Assembly (NCBI RefSeq): GCF_013001275.1
Contig: NZ_JABDMV010000117.1
Coordinates: 1-38,717, forward strand
Direction of reading: 5' to 3'
Source: Flaviramulus sp.
GTDB taxonomy: Bacteria; Bacteroidota; Bacteroidia; Flavobacteriales; Flavobacteriaceae
Length of the DNA: 38,717 nt
The notes under the pieces were generated by a model that saw only the letters and a list, made by a program, of their open reading frames with translations, had not been told where the DNA came from and did not search any database. How positions within the stretch are numbered: the first letter of the stretch is position 1; every line of letters begins with the position of its first letter. The translations under genes and the position numbers were made by a program. Positions 23,918 to 33,058 of this stretch are shown here, in pieces.

Positions 23918-24523
23918 TTAGTGCTTCTTAAAAACTTTAACTCCCGCTTCAATTCTAGTTCTTAAATAATTTACACGTGGTACAATTGGACAAGAGTATT
24001 TATCATTGTACGCACAGTACGGATTATAAGCCTTATTAAAATCTATAATAATAGAATCGGCAATAGGAATTCTGGCATCAATATATCTACCACCGCCATA
24101 ACTTTCAAAGCCATTAGTTTCATCAAGAAAAGGAAGAAATAAATAATCTTCAAATCCTTCATCCTCTATTAAGCCTAGGTTTTGATAAATGTTTAAATTA
24201 AAATTTTCACCTTTCAATATAAATTCTAATTCTCCATATTTCACATAAACAGGAAGTCTAGCAGTAGTTGTTTTCATTTTAAAAGATTGCTCGTTTGGTG
24301 TTCTTTTAAATTGCGCTTTTACAACATAAGTAGAATCGAACTTATAAAAATCTAAACCTTCAAATGCTTTTCTGTCTTTCTCTTTTAAGGGCGATGCAGT
24401 AACATCTTTATATTCTGCATTTAGTTCTCTTTGGAATTCAGTTTCACCCTTTATAGCGCGTTTTTTTTGAGCACAACTTATCAAAGTTATTGAAAGAACG
24501 AATAAAACAATTAAAATTCTCAT
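23918..24523 (-). CDS. DUF1684 lipoprotein
   Basis: A 201-residue protein with a lipoprotein signal and a lipobox LISC at Cys17. The DUF1684 core is clear: KYGELEFILKGENFNLNIYQ, LFLPFLDETNGFESYGGGRY, and the diagnostic tail DFNKAYNPYCAYNDKYSCPI with its Cys residues and a final Arg-rich strand. DUF1684 proteins have no proven function and sit in the Bacteroidetes envelope. It overlaps the upstream DUF4252 gene by one base (ATG and TAA share a base), so the two form a translation-coupled pair. Confidence 0.87.
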   Translation of the reverse strand: MRILIVLFVLSITLISCAQKKRAIKGETEFQRELNAEYKDVTASPLKEKDRKAFEGLDFYKFDSTYVVKAQFKRTPNEQSFKMKTTTARLPVYVKYGELEFILKGENFNLNIYQNLGLIEDEGFEDYLFLPFLDETNGFESYGGGRYIDARIPIADSIIIDFNKAYNPYCAYNDKYSCPIVPRVNYLRTRIEAGVKVFKKH

Positions 24524-25050
24524 TAGTTATTTGGATTAAATGAAGGGTTTAATTGAGTTTGATAAGATTCTATCAAATCATTAGAAAAAATATTAAACGT
24601 TTTTTCATCTGCAAACGATCTAATTTTTTCCGGGTTAAAATTACCTTGTAAATAATAGGCTGCAGTTTCAGTTTCGTTACTATTAAAAATTATAACATTG
24701 GTTACTACCTCTCTATTTTCGACTACTGATATAATTCTTGTATTGTCTACTTCATTTTTCCTAAACACATCAGTAAAACCGCTATTAGTTACTTCATTCA
24801 TTTCGGAAATAAGGTTTTGACGACTTGAGCCCTTTATATTCTCGAACTTGATATATTTAAAATCTGAAATATTACCAATGGCATGCTTTATTTCAGGTGA
24901 AATATTACCTAAAACCGCTTTCATGAAATTAGGTACTTGAAATGATGTGGTACCAATATCTGCTTTATGATTATCATAAAAACCTTGAAAACTACTTCCG
25001 CAAGAAACAAGTAACATGCAAAAACTTGCGAATAAAAATATTTTCTTCAT
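24523..25050 (-). CDS. DUF4252-like lipoprotein
   Basis: A 175-residue lipoprotein: a basic start followed by hydrophobic residues and the lipobox LVSC at Cys17. The mature part has the alternating helix/strand pattern of DUF4252 proteins: an acidic-neutral 'FxxPxFM' start, a central 'FKYIKFENIKGSSRQNLISEMN' block, a 'VSVVENREVVTNVIIFNSNETETAAYYLQGNF' block and a short C-terminal helix. The DUF4252 call is my best match and not certain. It is the first gene of a pair with DUF1684. An exact -7 box (TATTTTTG) is 19 bp upstream of the ATG. Confidence 0.65.
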   Translation of the reverse strand: MKKIFLFASFCMLLVSCGSSFQGFYDNHKADIGTTSFQVPNFMKAVLGNISPEIKHAIGNISDFKYIKFENIKGSSRQNLISEMNEVTNSGFTDVFRKNEVDNTRIISVVENREVVTNVIIFNSNETETAAYYLQGNFNPEKIRSFADEKTFNIFSNDLIESYQTQLNPSFNPNN

Positions 25051-25068
25051 TCTAAAACAATTTCACAT

Positions 25069-25076
25069 CAAAAATA
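25069..25076 (-). promoter_or_regulatory. -7 box of the DUF4252-DUF1684 pair
   Basis: TATTTTTG on the minus strand matches TAnnTTTG exactly and would give a leader of about 10 nt. Confidence 0.5.
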
Positions 25077-25230
25077 CAACTTACAAATATTTTATATGTT
25101 TTTGGTATATAAAAAAAGTAAAAATGCGAAATAACGTCACAATTTATAGAATGCAAAAAACCTCTTTTAAGGAAAGAAATTGGGCTTACTATATATTGTG
25201 TTGATTTAAATATAAATAAAACAATATTAT

Positions 25231-25256
25231 AAAGTCCGAGTGCACAGTCGGACTTT
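25231..25256 (+). terminator. Isolated intrinsic terminator
   Basis: AAAGTCCGA pairs perfectly with TCGGACTTT around an 8-nt loop. On the plus strand it is followed by TTATTTTTTT; on the minus strand no T run follows. No plus-strand gene is annotated upstream back to 25051. Confidence 0.7.
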
Positions 25257-25413
25257 TTATTTTTTTGGAAAACAATATATTAAACCAAAATATCAAGTAG
25301 TATTTAATATTCAAGCAATGAGTGCGTTAAAACCCAGTTTGAAAGACTTATTTGGAAATCGGATAATATTAAGCTTTAATATCGGAAACAATTCTTTATT
25401 TATCGTACTGAAA

Positions 25414-25857
25414 TTATTTTACAGGAATTACTTCTTTATGTTTTACCACACGAGATAACACAATTTGTGTTTTAGTTTCCCCATAGCTAATAAGCTGATC
25501 GATAAAAATTTCTAAATGTTTTTGATTTTTTAAAACCACTTCCATAACAATATTTTCATCACCTGTAATTCGATAACAATTTATAACCTCATCATAAGTT
25601 TTCACTTTATCTAAAAACGGTTTTAATTTCCCCATAAAAGCTCTTAATGTGACGATGGCTTTAAATTGATAGCCCAATTCAAATGGAGAAACAATCGTTT
25701 TATATGCTTCAATAATGCCCAAATCTTCCATCTTTTTTATACGTTCTGAAACCGCAGGAGAACTTATCCCTACTTGTCTACCAATTTCTGCACTTGAGAG
25801 ACGTGCATTCTGTTGTAAACACTTCAAAATCTTAGTATTAAGGGCGTCTAACTTCAT
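25414..25857 (-). CDS. Lrp/AsnC family transcriptional regulator
   Basis: A 147-residue feast/famine regulator. The N-terminal winged helix-turn-helix covers residues 1-60 (LDALNTKILKCLQQNARLSSAEIGRQ, then VSERIKKMEDLGIIEAYKT). The RAM/AsnC ligand-binding domain is at about 65-140, with KVKTYDEVINCYRITGDENIVMEVV and the terminal LSRVVKHKEVIPVK. The effector is probably an amino acid. It is divergent from the S23-like gene at 25981. In this family the regulated gene is often the neighbour or the regulator itself. It is monocistronic. Confidence 0.93.
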   Translation of the reverse strand: MKLDALNTKILKCLQQNARLSSAEIGRQVGISSPAVSERIKKMEDLGIIEAYKTIVSPFELGYQFKAIVTLRAFMGKLKPFLDKVKTYDEVINCYRITGDENIVMEVVLKNQKHLEIFIDQLISYGETKTQIVLSRVVKHKEVIPVK

Positions 25858-25947
25858 TTAAAAGAAATTTAACTATAATAAGTTAATAATTAAAGTAAAT
25901 ATACGATATTACTTTAAAATCAAAAGACAAATATGACAACTAGTGAC

Positions 25948-25955
25948 TAATTTTG
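25948..25955 (+). promoter_or_regulatory. -7 box of the S23-like gene
   Basis: TAATTTTG is an exact TAnnTTTG match, 25 bp before the ATG at 25981. Confidence 0.5.
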
Positions 25956-25980
25956 GTACAATTGCTAAAGAAAAATTAAA

Positions 25981-26376
25981 ATGTTATCGAATACCCCACT
26001 AAACCTATCGGAATTACCGGTTTATCAAAAAGCATTAGAGATATTTGCCTTATCTCAGAATATATCTGTGTATCTAAATCATGATCTTTCTGCACTGAAA
26101 TCGGATGGGTCTGAAGATGATAATATTTATTTCTCGGGTGATATTGTTCAACAATCTGTTTCGTTAGTTCCGGAAATTGTAAATGCAGAATTAGAGCGTT
26201 ACTCTGAAAATAAACATAAGCATATCGCTTCGTTAAAGCGCCTTACTAATAAGCTTTACAAAAATTCTTATAGATTAGAAAAATCTAATAGTAACGGAAA
26301 AGATTTCTTGCCTATTTTGCGCCACGAATTAAAAAAATTTAAAAAACTTCAGAGAACATGGATGCTTACGTTGTAA
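25981..26376 (+). CDS. Helical protein distantly like the S23/four-helix-bundle family
   Basis: A 131-residue soluble, almost wholly helical protein. ELPVYQKALEIFALSQNISV (residues 11-30) recalls the start of the S23 / rRNA-intervening-sequence four-helix bundle family, whose members begin with a 'xVYQKALEL' helix. GDIVQQSVSLVPEIVNAELERY (about 54-75) recalls its 'QxxRxxxSIxxNIAEG' helix. The family's NIAEG motif is not conserved, and the C-terminus is basic (HELKKFKKLQRTW). The relation is distant and the function unknown. It ends 17 bp from the convergent icmF gene and starts 123 bp from the divergent Lrp gene. Confidence 0.65.
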   Translation: MLSNTPLNLSELPVYQKALEIFALSQNISVYLNHDLSALKSDGSEDDNIYFSGDIVQQSVSLVPEIVNAELERYSENKHKHIASLKRLTNKLYKNSYRLEKSNSNGKDFLPILRHELKKFKKLQRTWMLTL

Positions 26377-26393
26377 ATATATTTTATACTTTA

Positions 26394-29300
26394 CTACATA
26401 TTTCTTCGGTACTGCCCGCCTACTTCAAATAACGCATTTGTAATTTGACCTAATGAGCAAACTTTACAAACTTCCATCAAGGTGTTAAATATATTTTTAT
26501 TGTTTATAGCTGTTTGCTGTAGTTCGTTTAAAGCAGCATCTGTATTATTTACCGCATGAAGATTTTTAAGCGTTTCTATTTGAAACTCTTTTTCTTCCTC
26601 TGTAGCACGAATAACTTCAGCAGGAATAATTGTTGGTGATCCTTTGGAACTTAAAAATGTATTGACACCAATAATAGGAAAATCTCCGTTGTGTTTTAAA
26701 GTCTCATAATACAAGCTTTCTTCTTGTATTTTACTTCGCTGATACATGGTTTCCATAGCGCCTAAAACTCCACCACGTTCGGTAATACGATCGAATTCTA
26801 ATAAAACAGCTTCTTCTACCAAATCTGTTAATTCTTCAATAATAAAGGATCCTTGAATTGGGTTTTCATTTTTGGCTAAGCCTAATTCCTTATTGATGAT
26901 AAGTTGAATGGCCATAGCACGACGCACTGATTCTTCAGTTGGTGTAGTAATGGCTTCGTCGTAGGCATTTGTGTGTAACGAGTTACAGTTATCATAAATA
27001 GCATACAGTGCTTGCAATGTGGTACGGATATCATTAAAATCAATTTCTTGTGCGTGTAAACTACGACCAGAAGTTTGTATATGATACTTAAGCATTTGTG
27101 CTCTGGCATTGGCACCATATTTATGTTTCATTGCTTTTGCCCAAATTTTACGAGCAACACGACCAATAACCGCATATTCTGGATCGATTCCATTAGAGAA
27201 AAAGAATGATAAGTTAGGCCCAAATTTATTGATATCCATGCCACGACTTAAATAGTATTCCACATAAGTGAAACCGTTGGACAAGGTTAAAGCCAATTGC
27301 GTGATTGGATTTGCTCCTGCTTCTGCAATATGATATCCGGAAATAGATACCGAATAAAAATTGCGTACATTATTTTCAATAAAATATTCTTGCACATCGC
27401 CCATTAGTCGCAATGCGAATTCAGTAGAAAAAATACAAGTGTTTTGTGCTTGATCTTCTTTTAAAATATCGGCTTGAACAGTTCCTCTAACTTGAGCAAT
27501 TGTTCTAATTTTAATATCTTCATAAACAGCTGCAGGTAAAACTTGATCACCGGTTACACCCAATAGCATTAAACCCAAACCATTGTTACCTTCTGGTAAA
27601 CTGCCATTGTATTTGGGGCGTTTTTTGCCTTTATAAATTTTAGCAATTTTAGCTTCAACTTCTTTTTCTAAGCCATTTTTCTTAATATATGTCTCACATT
27701 GTTGATCGATAGCAGCATTCATAAAAAAGCCCAAAAGCATAGGTGCCGGACCATTAATAGTCATACTCACCGAAGTTAATTCATCGGCTAAATTAAATCC
27801 GGAATAGAGTTTTTTAGCGTCATCTAAACAACAAATTGATACGCCAGCATTACCAATTTTACCGTAAATATCTGGACGATAATCTGGATCATTTCCGTAA
27901 AGTGTTACGCTATCAAAAGCGGTTGATAATCGTTTTGCCGGCAAACCCGCACTTACGTAATGAAATCGACGATTGGTACGTTCCGGACCGCCTTCACCCG
28001 CAAACATACGCGCAGGATCTTCACCTGTTCTTTTAAACGGATATAATCCCGACGTATATGGAAAATCTCCCGGAGTGTTTTCTTGTAAACACCATTTTAA
28101 AATATCGCCCCAAGCTTGATACTTCGGCAACGCAACTTTTGGAATTTGTGAATGGGATAAGGATTCGGTATGTGTTTCTATCTTTATTTCTTTACCTCTT
28201 ACTTCAAATGCATAAATCGGATTTTTGTATTTATTTACTTTATCACTCCAACCCAAAATAATTTCCCAATTATGAGGATCGAGGTTTAGTTTTAAACGGT
28301 CAAACTCACCAACCAAAAGTTTGATAAATTCTTTGTTTTCTTCAGAAATAACAGATTTAGAATCAATACCTGCTTTATCTAATTCTGGTGTTTTCTGACT
28401 AACAGATTCTATAGTTTTATAAATACCGTAAAGTTTTTGTGCAACTTCTTCTTGCTCACGAGCTATCTTATCATACCCTCGATTATTTTCAGCAATTTCT
28501 GAAAGATATCTCGTTCTTGCCGGAGGAATTACAAAAATCTTCTCACTCATTTCATCGGAAATATGAAACGATGATTTCAATTCAGATTTAGCTTTTTCAA
28601 TTAACTTATCCATTACTGCTTTATAAAGCGTATTCATTCCAGGGTCGTTAAATTGAGAAGCAATAGTTCCGTAAACTGGTAATTGATCTTGAGGGATATC
28701 CCATAGATTATTGTTACGCATATACTGCTTTTTAACGTCGCGTAAGGCATCTAAAGAACCTCGTTTATCAAACTTATTAATAGCTACTAAATCTGCAAAA
28801 TCAAGCATGTCAATTTTTTCCAGCTGCGTAGCAGCTCCAAATTCTGGTGTCATTACATAAAGTGATACATCGCTATGTTCAATAATTTCGGTATCCGATT
28901 GTCCGATTCCAGACGTTTCCAAAATAATCAAATCATATTCAGCAGCTTTAAGAACTTCAACCGCTTCATTCACATATTTTGACAAGGCTAAATTAGATTG
29001 ACGAGTTGCCAAACTACGCATGTAAACACGTGGATTATTAATGGCATTCATTCTAATTCTATCACCAAGTAAAGCACCACCAGTTTTTCGTTTTGAAGGA
29101 TCAACCGAAACTATGCCCACTGTTTTTTTAGGGAAATCGATTAAAAACCGTCTCACTAATTCATCTACTAAACTCGATTTTCCTGCGCCTCCCGTACCTG
29201 TGATTCCTAAAACAGGTGTTTTGGAGTTTTTATTTTTCTGATGAATTTTATTTAAAGTGTCTTTCGCAATTTCAGGAAAGTTTTCTGCTGAAGAAATAAC

Positions 29301-29804
29301 ACGTGCAATGGCTTTCGGGTTCTTTTTTGTTAAAATATCTATTTCACCATTTAACTTATCGCCAATTGCAAAATCTGATTTTTTAACCAAATCATTTATC
29401 ATTCCTTGCAATCCCATTTCTCTACCGTCATCAGGCGAATAAATTCGTGCAATTCCATAATCCATTAAATCTTTAATCTCCGTTGGCAAGATCACGCCGC
29501 CGCCGCCGCCAAATATTTTTATATGCTCTGCGCCTCTTTCTTTTAAAAGGTCGTACATATATTTAAAATACTCATTATGACCACCTTGATAAGATGTTAA
29601 ACATATGGCATTTACGTCTTCTTGAATGGCTGTATTTACAACTTCCTCGACACTTCTATCGTGCCCCAAATGAATCACTTCTACACCTGTGGCTTGAATG
29701 ATTCTACGCATGATATTTATAGACGCATCATGACCATCAAAAAGCGATGCTGCAGTTACTATGCGTACTTTGTGTTTGGGTTTATAAGGAGCAATTTGGT
29801 TCAT
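26394..29804 (-). CDS. icmF: Fused isobutyryl-CoA mutase IcmF
   Basis: A 1136-residue, B12-dependent acyl-CoA mutase fused to its own G-protein chaperone. Residues about 10-145 are the cobalamin-binding domain, with the DGHDA variant of DxHxxG (Asp23, His25) and the GGGGGV loop. About 190-420 is the MeaB-like GTPase (P-loop GTGGAGKSS at 203-211, NKFDKRGS). About 570 to the end is the TIM-barrel mutase, with [20 protein letters not shown] and [12 protein letters not shown]. In [14 protein letters not shown] the residue that is Arg (R207) in methylmalonyl-CoA mutase is Gln, as in isobutyryl-CoA mutases. It should interconvert isobutyryl- and n-butyryl-CoA (or isovaleryl/pivalyl). No separate mutase subunit or kinase gene is adjacent. 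Confidence 0.93.
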   Translation of the reverse strand: MNQIAPYKPKHKVRIVTAASLFDGHDASINIMRRIIQATGVEVIHLGHDRSVEEVVNTAIQEDVNAICLTSYQGGHNEYFKYMYDLLKERGAEHIKIFGGGGGVILPTEIKDLMDYGIARIYSPDDGREMGLQGMINDLVKKSDFAIGDKLNGEIDILTKKNPKAIARVISSAENFPEIAKDTLNKIHQKNKNSKTPVLGITGTGGAGKSSLVDELVRRFLIDFPKKTVGIVSVDPSKRKTGGALLGDRIRMNAINNPRVYMRSLATRQSNLALSKYVNEAVEVLKAAEYDLIILETSGIGQSDTEIIEHSDVSLYVMTPEFGAATQLEKIDMLDFADLVAINKFDKRGSLDALRDVKKQYMRNNNLWDIPQDQLPVYGTIASQFNDPGMNTLYKAVMDKLIEKAKSELKSSFHISDEMSEKIFVIPPARTRYLSEIAENNRGYDKIAREQEEVAQKLYGIYKTIESVSQKTPELDKAGIDSKSVISEENKEFIKLLVGEFDRLKLNLDPHNWEIILGWSDKVNKYKNPIYAFEVRGKEIKIETHTESLSHSQIPKVALPKYQAWGDILKWCLQENTPGDFPYTSGLYPFKRTGEDPARMFAGEGGPERTNRRFHYVSAGLPAKRLSTAFDSVTLYGNDPDYRPDIYGKIGNAGVSICCLDDAKKLYSGFNLADELTSVSMTINGPAPMLLGFFMNAAIDQQCETYIKKNGLEKEVEAKIAKIYKGKKRPKYNGSLPEGNNGLGLMLLGVTGDQVLPAAVYEDIKIRTIAQVRGTVQADILKEDQAQNTCIFSTEFALRLMGDVQEYFIENNVRNFYSVSISGYHIAEAGANPITQLALTLSNGFTYVEYYLSRGMDINKFGPNLSFFFSNGIDPEYAVIGRVARKIWAKAMKHKYGANARAQMLKYHIQTSGRSLHAQEIDFNDIRTTLQALYAIYDNCNSLHTNAYDEAITTPTEESVRRAMAIQLIINKELGLAKNENPIQGSFIIEELTDLVEEAVLLEFDRITERGGVLGAMETMYQRSKIQEESLYYETLKHNGDFPIIGVNTFLSSKGSPTIIPAEVIRATEEEKEFQIETLKNLHAVNNTDAALNELQQTAINNKNIFNTLMEVCKVCSLGQITNALFEVGGQYRRNM

Positions 29805-29920
29805 TCGTAAATTATATTGAATTTTAGTGCTGCAATTTACGAAATATTCAAAAAAATATACCGATTACATTAAATTATCTAAAATTATTATACAAATTCT
29901 ATGGTATGTGATTTTTAGAC

Positions 29921-29928
29921 TAATTTTG
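29921..29928 (+). promoter_or_regulatory. -7 box of the purU promoter
   Basis: TAATTTTG is an exact TAnnTTTG match, 22 bp before the purU ATG. Confidence 0.5.
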
Positions 29929-29950
29929 GCAATTCATTATTAAAATTGTT

Positions 29951-30805
29951 ATGAACAAAATCACCATTTTAATACATTGTAAAGATCAATCCGGAATTAT
30001 TGCTTCCGTAACTAATTTTATCGCTTTAAATGGCGGGAATATTATTTACATAGACCAGCATGTTGATAGGGAGCAAAACATCTTCTTTATGCGATTGGAA
30101 AGTGAATTTTTTACAGAATCTTTTTCAACTAAAAATTTTAAAAGCTCTTTTAAAGAAAATTTAGTTGAAAAATTTGGAATGAAATGGCGCATATACTCCT
30201 CTGAATTAAAGCCAAAAATGGCGTTATTTATTTCGAAATATGATCATTGTTTGTATGATTTGCTAGGTAGATATAATTCGGGAGAGCTGAACTTAGAAAT
30301 ACCTTTTATTATTAGCAATCATACCGATTTAAAACCTATAGCGGATAGTTTTAAAATTCCTTTTTATCACATTCCAGTTACCAAAGCAACCAAAGACGAA
30401 GCCGAAAACAAACAATTAGAACTTTTAGAAAAACACCAAATTGATTTTATTGTGTTAGCTCGCTATATGCAGATTGTTTCCAGTAAACTAATAAATAAAT
30501 ACACTAACAAAATAATAAATATTCACCATTCCTTTTTACCAGCTTTTGTTGGTGCCAAACCTTACCATTCTGCTTATAAACGTGGTGTTAAAATTATAGG
30601 AGCTACCAGCCACTACGTTACAGAAGAACTGGATGCTGGGCCTATTATAGAACAAGATGTTACTCGTGTAACTCACACACATGCTATAAAAGATTTAATA
30701 GCAAAAGGACGTGATTTAGAAAAAATTGTTTTGGCTAATGCTGTTAAACTTCATGCGAACCGAAAAGTTATGGTTTTTAATAACAAAACAATTATATTTT
30801 CATAA
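29951..30805 (+). CDS. purU: Formyltetrahydrofolate deformylase
   Basis: A 284-residue enzyme hydrolysing 10-formyl-THF to THF and formate, which supplies formate and balances one-carbon pools. The N-terminal ACT domain (1-80; TILIHCKDQSGIIASVTNFI) is followed by the formyl-transferase domain (about 88-280). The catalytic Asn-His-Asp triad is Asn190 and His192 in NIHHSFLPAF and Asp228 in ELDAGPII, all intact. Length is normal. The last 6 bp overlap the convergent metallo-hydrolase gene, so the two stop codons lie inside each other's 3' end. Confidence 0.95.
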   Translation: MNKITILIHCKDQSGIIASVTNFIALNGGNIIYIDQHVDREQNIFFMRLESEFFTESFSTKNFKSSFKENLVEKFGMKWRIYSSELKPKMALFISKYDHCLYDLLGRYNSGELNLEIPFIISNHTDLKPIADSFKIPFYHIPVTKATKDEAENKQLELLEKHQIDFIVLARYMQIVSSKLINKYTNKIINIHHSFLPAFVGAKPYHSAYKRGVKIIGATSHYVTEELDAGPIIEQDVTRVTHTHAIKDLIAKGRDLEKIVLANAVKLHANRKVMVFNNKTIIFS

Positions 30806-31753
30806 AGGAAAGTTCTCACCTTCTTTTGCAAAGTTAAAACCTAGATTTTGAATGCTATCTTTTTGAGGATGAGAATCTCGTATGGTTGGGTTTGAATGAT
30901 TAAAATGAATAAAATATATTTTACTCTTGGTAACCATGGATTCATCTTCAAAAAGCGTAGTAGTTTCGGTAGTAAATGGATGTGGAATTTTACTCATATC
31001 TCTTTTTAACTCACCATCACGAAAAAACGACGCATCCAGAAATGCATAGTCTACCTGTTTTACTTCTTCGATTATATTTCGATGCCACTTTTCCCATTTG
31101 TCAATATCCGGGATAAATAAGGCCGATTTATTTTTTCCTTCTATCTTATAACCAACAGTTTCGGAAAATTCATCTCTATGAGGTACGATAATTGGAGTGA
31201 CTTTTAAATTTTTATTTAACAATACCACTGAATCATTCCGTAATGACTTGACGATTATGTTTTTATATGATACTAATTGATTCCAAGGACCATTAAGCTC
31301 GATATAATCTTTCATTCTAGGCATTGCATAAACAGGCACATTATTGCTTCCTAAAGCTTCAAAGCCTAAATACATTAAACCCGTATAGTGACCAATATGA
31401 GCATGAGTTAAAAAAATTCCATCAATAACTTTTCCATTATCTAGATGATTCCTTTTAAGGATTTCAATTTGCTCCGTAAAATCTGGAGTGGCATCAAATA
31501 TATATTTTGATTGATTTTCTGAATCTATTAATCCCAAACAGGACACCAATTTTTTATGTTCTAAACCTTCATAATACAATTTACAACAATCATTTTCACA
31601 ATTTATTTGTGGATATCCCGCATCTTGAGCAATTCCCAGTACCGTTATATATTGACCAGAATTTACTTTTAAATTCTTACTGTTTTTCTTGTTTTTATTG
31701 CAACTAAAAAACACCAAAAGAAATACAAGGGACGTTATTTGAAAAGATTTCAT
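30800..31753 (-). CDS. PqqB-like MBL-fold metallo-hydrolase, lipoprotein
   Basis: I start this at the ATG at 31753 (317 residues), because it gives a standard lipoprotein signal (FQITSLVFLLVFFSC, lipobox Cys18). The longer frame would overlap the divergent DUF4197 gene. The mature domain resembles PqqB: VLGIAQDAGYPQINCENDCC (residues about 38-57, with a Cys cluster), FDATPDFTEQI, and the metal motif THAHIGHYTGLMYLG. The motif has His117, His119 and His122, but Gly121 where most MBL enzymes have Asp (HxHxDH). To my memory this family generally has HAHIGH, so the Gly is not a recent loss. PQQ genes are absent nearby. The true substrate is unknown. Confidence 0.85.
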   Translation of the reverse strand: MKSFQITSLVFLLVFFSCNKNKKNSKNLKVNSGQYITVLGIAQDAGYPQINCENDCCKLYYEGLEHKKLVSCLGLIDSENQSKYIFDATPDFTEQIEILKRNHLDNGKVIDGIFLTHAHIGHYTGLMYLGFEALGSNNVPVYAMPRMKDYIELNGPWNQLVSYKNIIVKSLRNDSVVLLNKNLKVTPIIVPHRDEFSETVGYKIEGKNKSALFIPDIDKWEKWHRNIIEEVKQVDYAFLDASFFRDGELKRDMSKIPHPFTTETTTLFEDESMVTKSKIYFIHFNHSNPTIRDSHPQKDSIQNLGFNFAKEGENFPL

Positions 31754-31765
31754 AACTAATATATC

Positions 31766-31773
31766 TATATTTG
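31766..31773 (+). promoter_or_regulatory. -7 box of the DUF4197 gene
   Basis: TATATTTG is an exact TAnnTTTG match, 23 bp before the ATG, in the short divergent region with the PqqB-like gene. Confidence 0.55.
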
Positions 31774-31796
31774 TTAAAGATATAAAACCCCAAATC

Positions 31797-32501
31797 ATGA
31801 TACGTAAATTATTAGCCATTTTATTATTTTTTAATTTATCTGCCTGTGCAGAATTGCAACAAGTAGTTAATCAATTACCTCAAGGCAGACCAATTGGAAA
31901 TGAAGAAATTGCGTCAGGTTTAAGACAAGCACTAGATTTTGGCATAGATAAACAAGTAACAAGACTAACCCAAACAGATGGATTTTATAAAAATGACCTA
32001 GTTAAAATTTTATTACCGGAAGAACTCCAAAAAGTAGATAAAGCTCTCCGAGATATTGGATTGAGCGATTTAGCAGATCAAGGTTTAAAAGTACTTAATC
32101 GAGCTGCTGAAGATGCCGTAAAAGAAGCAACACCAATATTTATTGATGCCGTAAAAGGAATCACATTTGCAGATGCAAAAAAGATTTTGTTGGGTCATGA
32201 TGATGCCGCAACCGACTATTTAACAAGTAAAACAGAAACGGCTTTATACGATAAATTTAATCCAGTTATAAAAAGCTCTTTTAGAAAAGTTGGAGCAGAC
32301 GACATTTGGAATAATTTAATAAGCAAATACAACGCTATACCATTTACTAACAATGTTAACCCAGATTTAACAGATTATGTTACTGGAGAAGCCTTAAAAG
32401 GAGTTTATACTATGATTGCTCTTGAAGAAAAAGAGATTCGTACAAAATTAACTTCCAGAACTACAGATTTATTAAGAAAGGTTTTTGCTCTACAGGATTA
32501 A
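31797..32501 (+). CDS. DUF4197 lipoprotein
   Basis: A 234-residue lipoprotein with lipobox LSAC (Cys17). The mature part is helical and matches DUF4197: 'IASGLRQALDFGIDKQVTRLTQTDGFYKN' near residues 38-65, 'VKILLPEELQKVDKALRDIGL', and 'FADAKKILLGHDDAATDYLTSKT', in which LLGxxxAATxYL is the family motif. The C-terminal 'DYVTGEALKGVYTMIALEEKEIR' is also conserved. The family occurs in Proteobacteria and Bacteroidetes and has no established role. It is divergent from the PqqB-like gene with a 43-bp gap and has its own -7 box. Confidence 0.88.
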   Translation: MIRKLLAILLFFNLSACAELQQVVNQLPQGRPIGNEEIASGLRQALDFGIDKQVTRLTQTDGFYKNDLVKILLPEELQKVDKALRDIGLSDLADQGLKVLNRAAEDAVKEATPIFIDAVKGITFADAKKILLGHDDAATDYLTSKTETALYDKFNPVIKSSFRKVGADDIWNNLISKYNAIPFTNNVNPDLTDYVTGEALKGVYTMIALEEKEIRTKLTSRTTDLLRKVFALQD

Positions 32502-32632
32502 GATTAAGGTTATTCTATTTTAAATCAATATTTTTTAGTTAGAGCTAGGGCACAATTAATACAAGATTTCCACAAAAACTAGTTTTAATCAAATAAATAA
32601 TGTATATTTAAGTACTTGAATATCAGCTTTCC

Positions 32633-32830
32633 ATGACCGAAATAGACAACATAAAGCACAAACAAAATAAACTTAACTCTAAGTACAAAAAACTTGTAGA
32701 ACAAGCTTATAATTTTCGTCAAACCGATTCTGCTTTAAGTGATATTTCTGAGTTTAATGCTATTAAGCTTTTAAATAAACTTAATAGATTGAAATACCTA
32801 TCTAGAGAATTTAAGCATCATGCTTCATGA
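32633..32830 (+). CDS. Small charged protein resembling the Lacal_2735 family
   Basis: A 65-residue, Lys-rich, helical protein. KQNKLNSKYKKLVEQAYNFR (residues 10-29) and SEFNAIKLLNKLNRLKYL (about 39-56) resemble small flavobacterial proteins of the Lacal_2735/DUF6435 type, which begin with 'LxKKYKKLLEEAY' and have a second helix of 'AxxxLxxIxxL'. The assignment is from memory and not certain. It has no signal peptide. A near-consensus -7 box (TATATTTA) lies about 30 bp upstream. Confidence 0.55.
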   Translation: MTEIDNIKHKQNKLNSKYKKLVEQAYNFRQTDSALSDISEFNAIKLLNKLNRLKYLSREFKHHAS

Positions 32831-32908
32831 TTTTTTAGGAATTTTTTAACCTTTTCATAACGTCTAAAAAACAGAATTACACGTACTTTATTTATAAAGA
32901 AGAACGTT

Positions 32909-33058
32909 ATGAGTCCCCATTTTTGTAAAATTGGTAAAATTAAGCCAAATTTAAAAAAGTTAATTAGTTTAAAAGAAATAGAAAATAGAATCGCAAATTT
33001 TGTTGATGATGTTAGTAAAGTAGACTATGGAGAAGAATTTAATTCAGAAACTATTTAG
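32909..33058 (+). CDS. Small 49-residue ORF, unknown
   Basis: [20 protein letters not shown] is followed by 29 residues with an acidic C-terminal half ([18 protein letters not shown]). The frame is clean, starts after an AT-rich gap and overlaps the 3' end of convergent pyrF by 8 bp. It has a basic N-half and an acidic C-half, which suggests a folded small protein more than random DNA. No family is recognised and no clear promoter is seen. Confidence 0.4.
   Translation: MSPHFCKIGKIKPNLKKLISLKEIENRIANFVDDVSKVDYGEEFNSETI

Larger units (their letters stand above)
25051..25413. other. 363-bp intergenic region without a convincing gene
   Basis: It contains the DUF4252 promoter at its left end and an isolated plus-strand terminator at 25231-25256. 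Short ORFs here (such as the 26-codon frame from 25124) have no coding look. A short non-coding transcript ending at the terminator is possible, but no -7 box with an exact match was found on the plus strand. Confidence 0.5.

Noticed and set aside
24950-25204. ORF of 62 codons on the plus strand around the DUF4252 start
   Set aside because: It overlaps the start of a well-supported minus-strand gene and its promoter, and shows no protein-like composition.
25240-25458. ORF of 72 codons on the plus strand
   Set aside because: It begins inside a terminator hairpin and runs into the Lrp gene on the other strand; composition is random.
31754-31819. Longer N-terminus for the PqqB-like gene
   Set aside because: It would overlap the divergent DUF4197 gene and its promoter box; the ATG at 31753 gives a clean lipoprotein signal.
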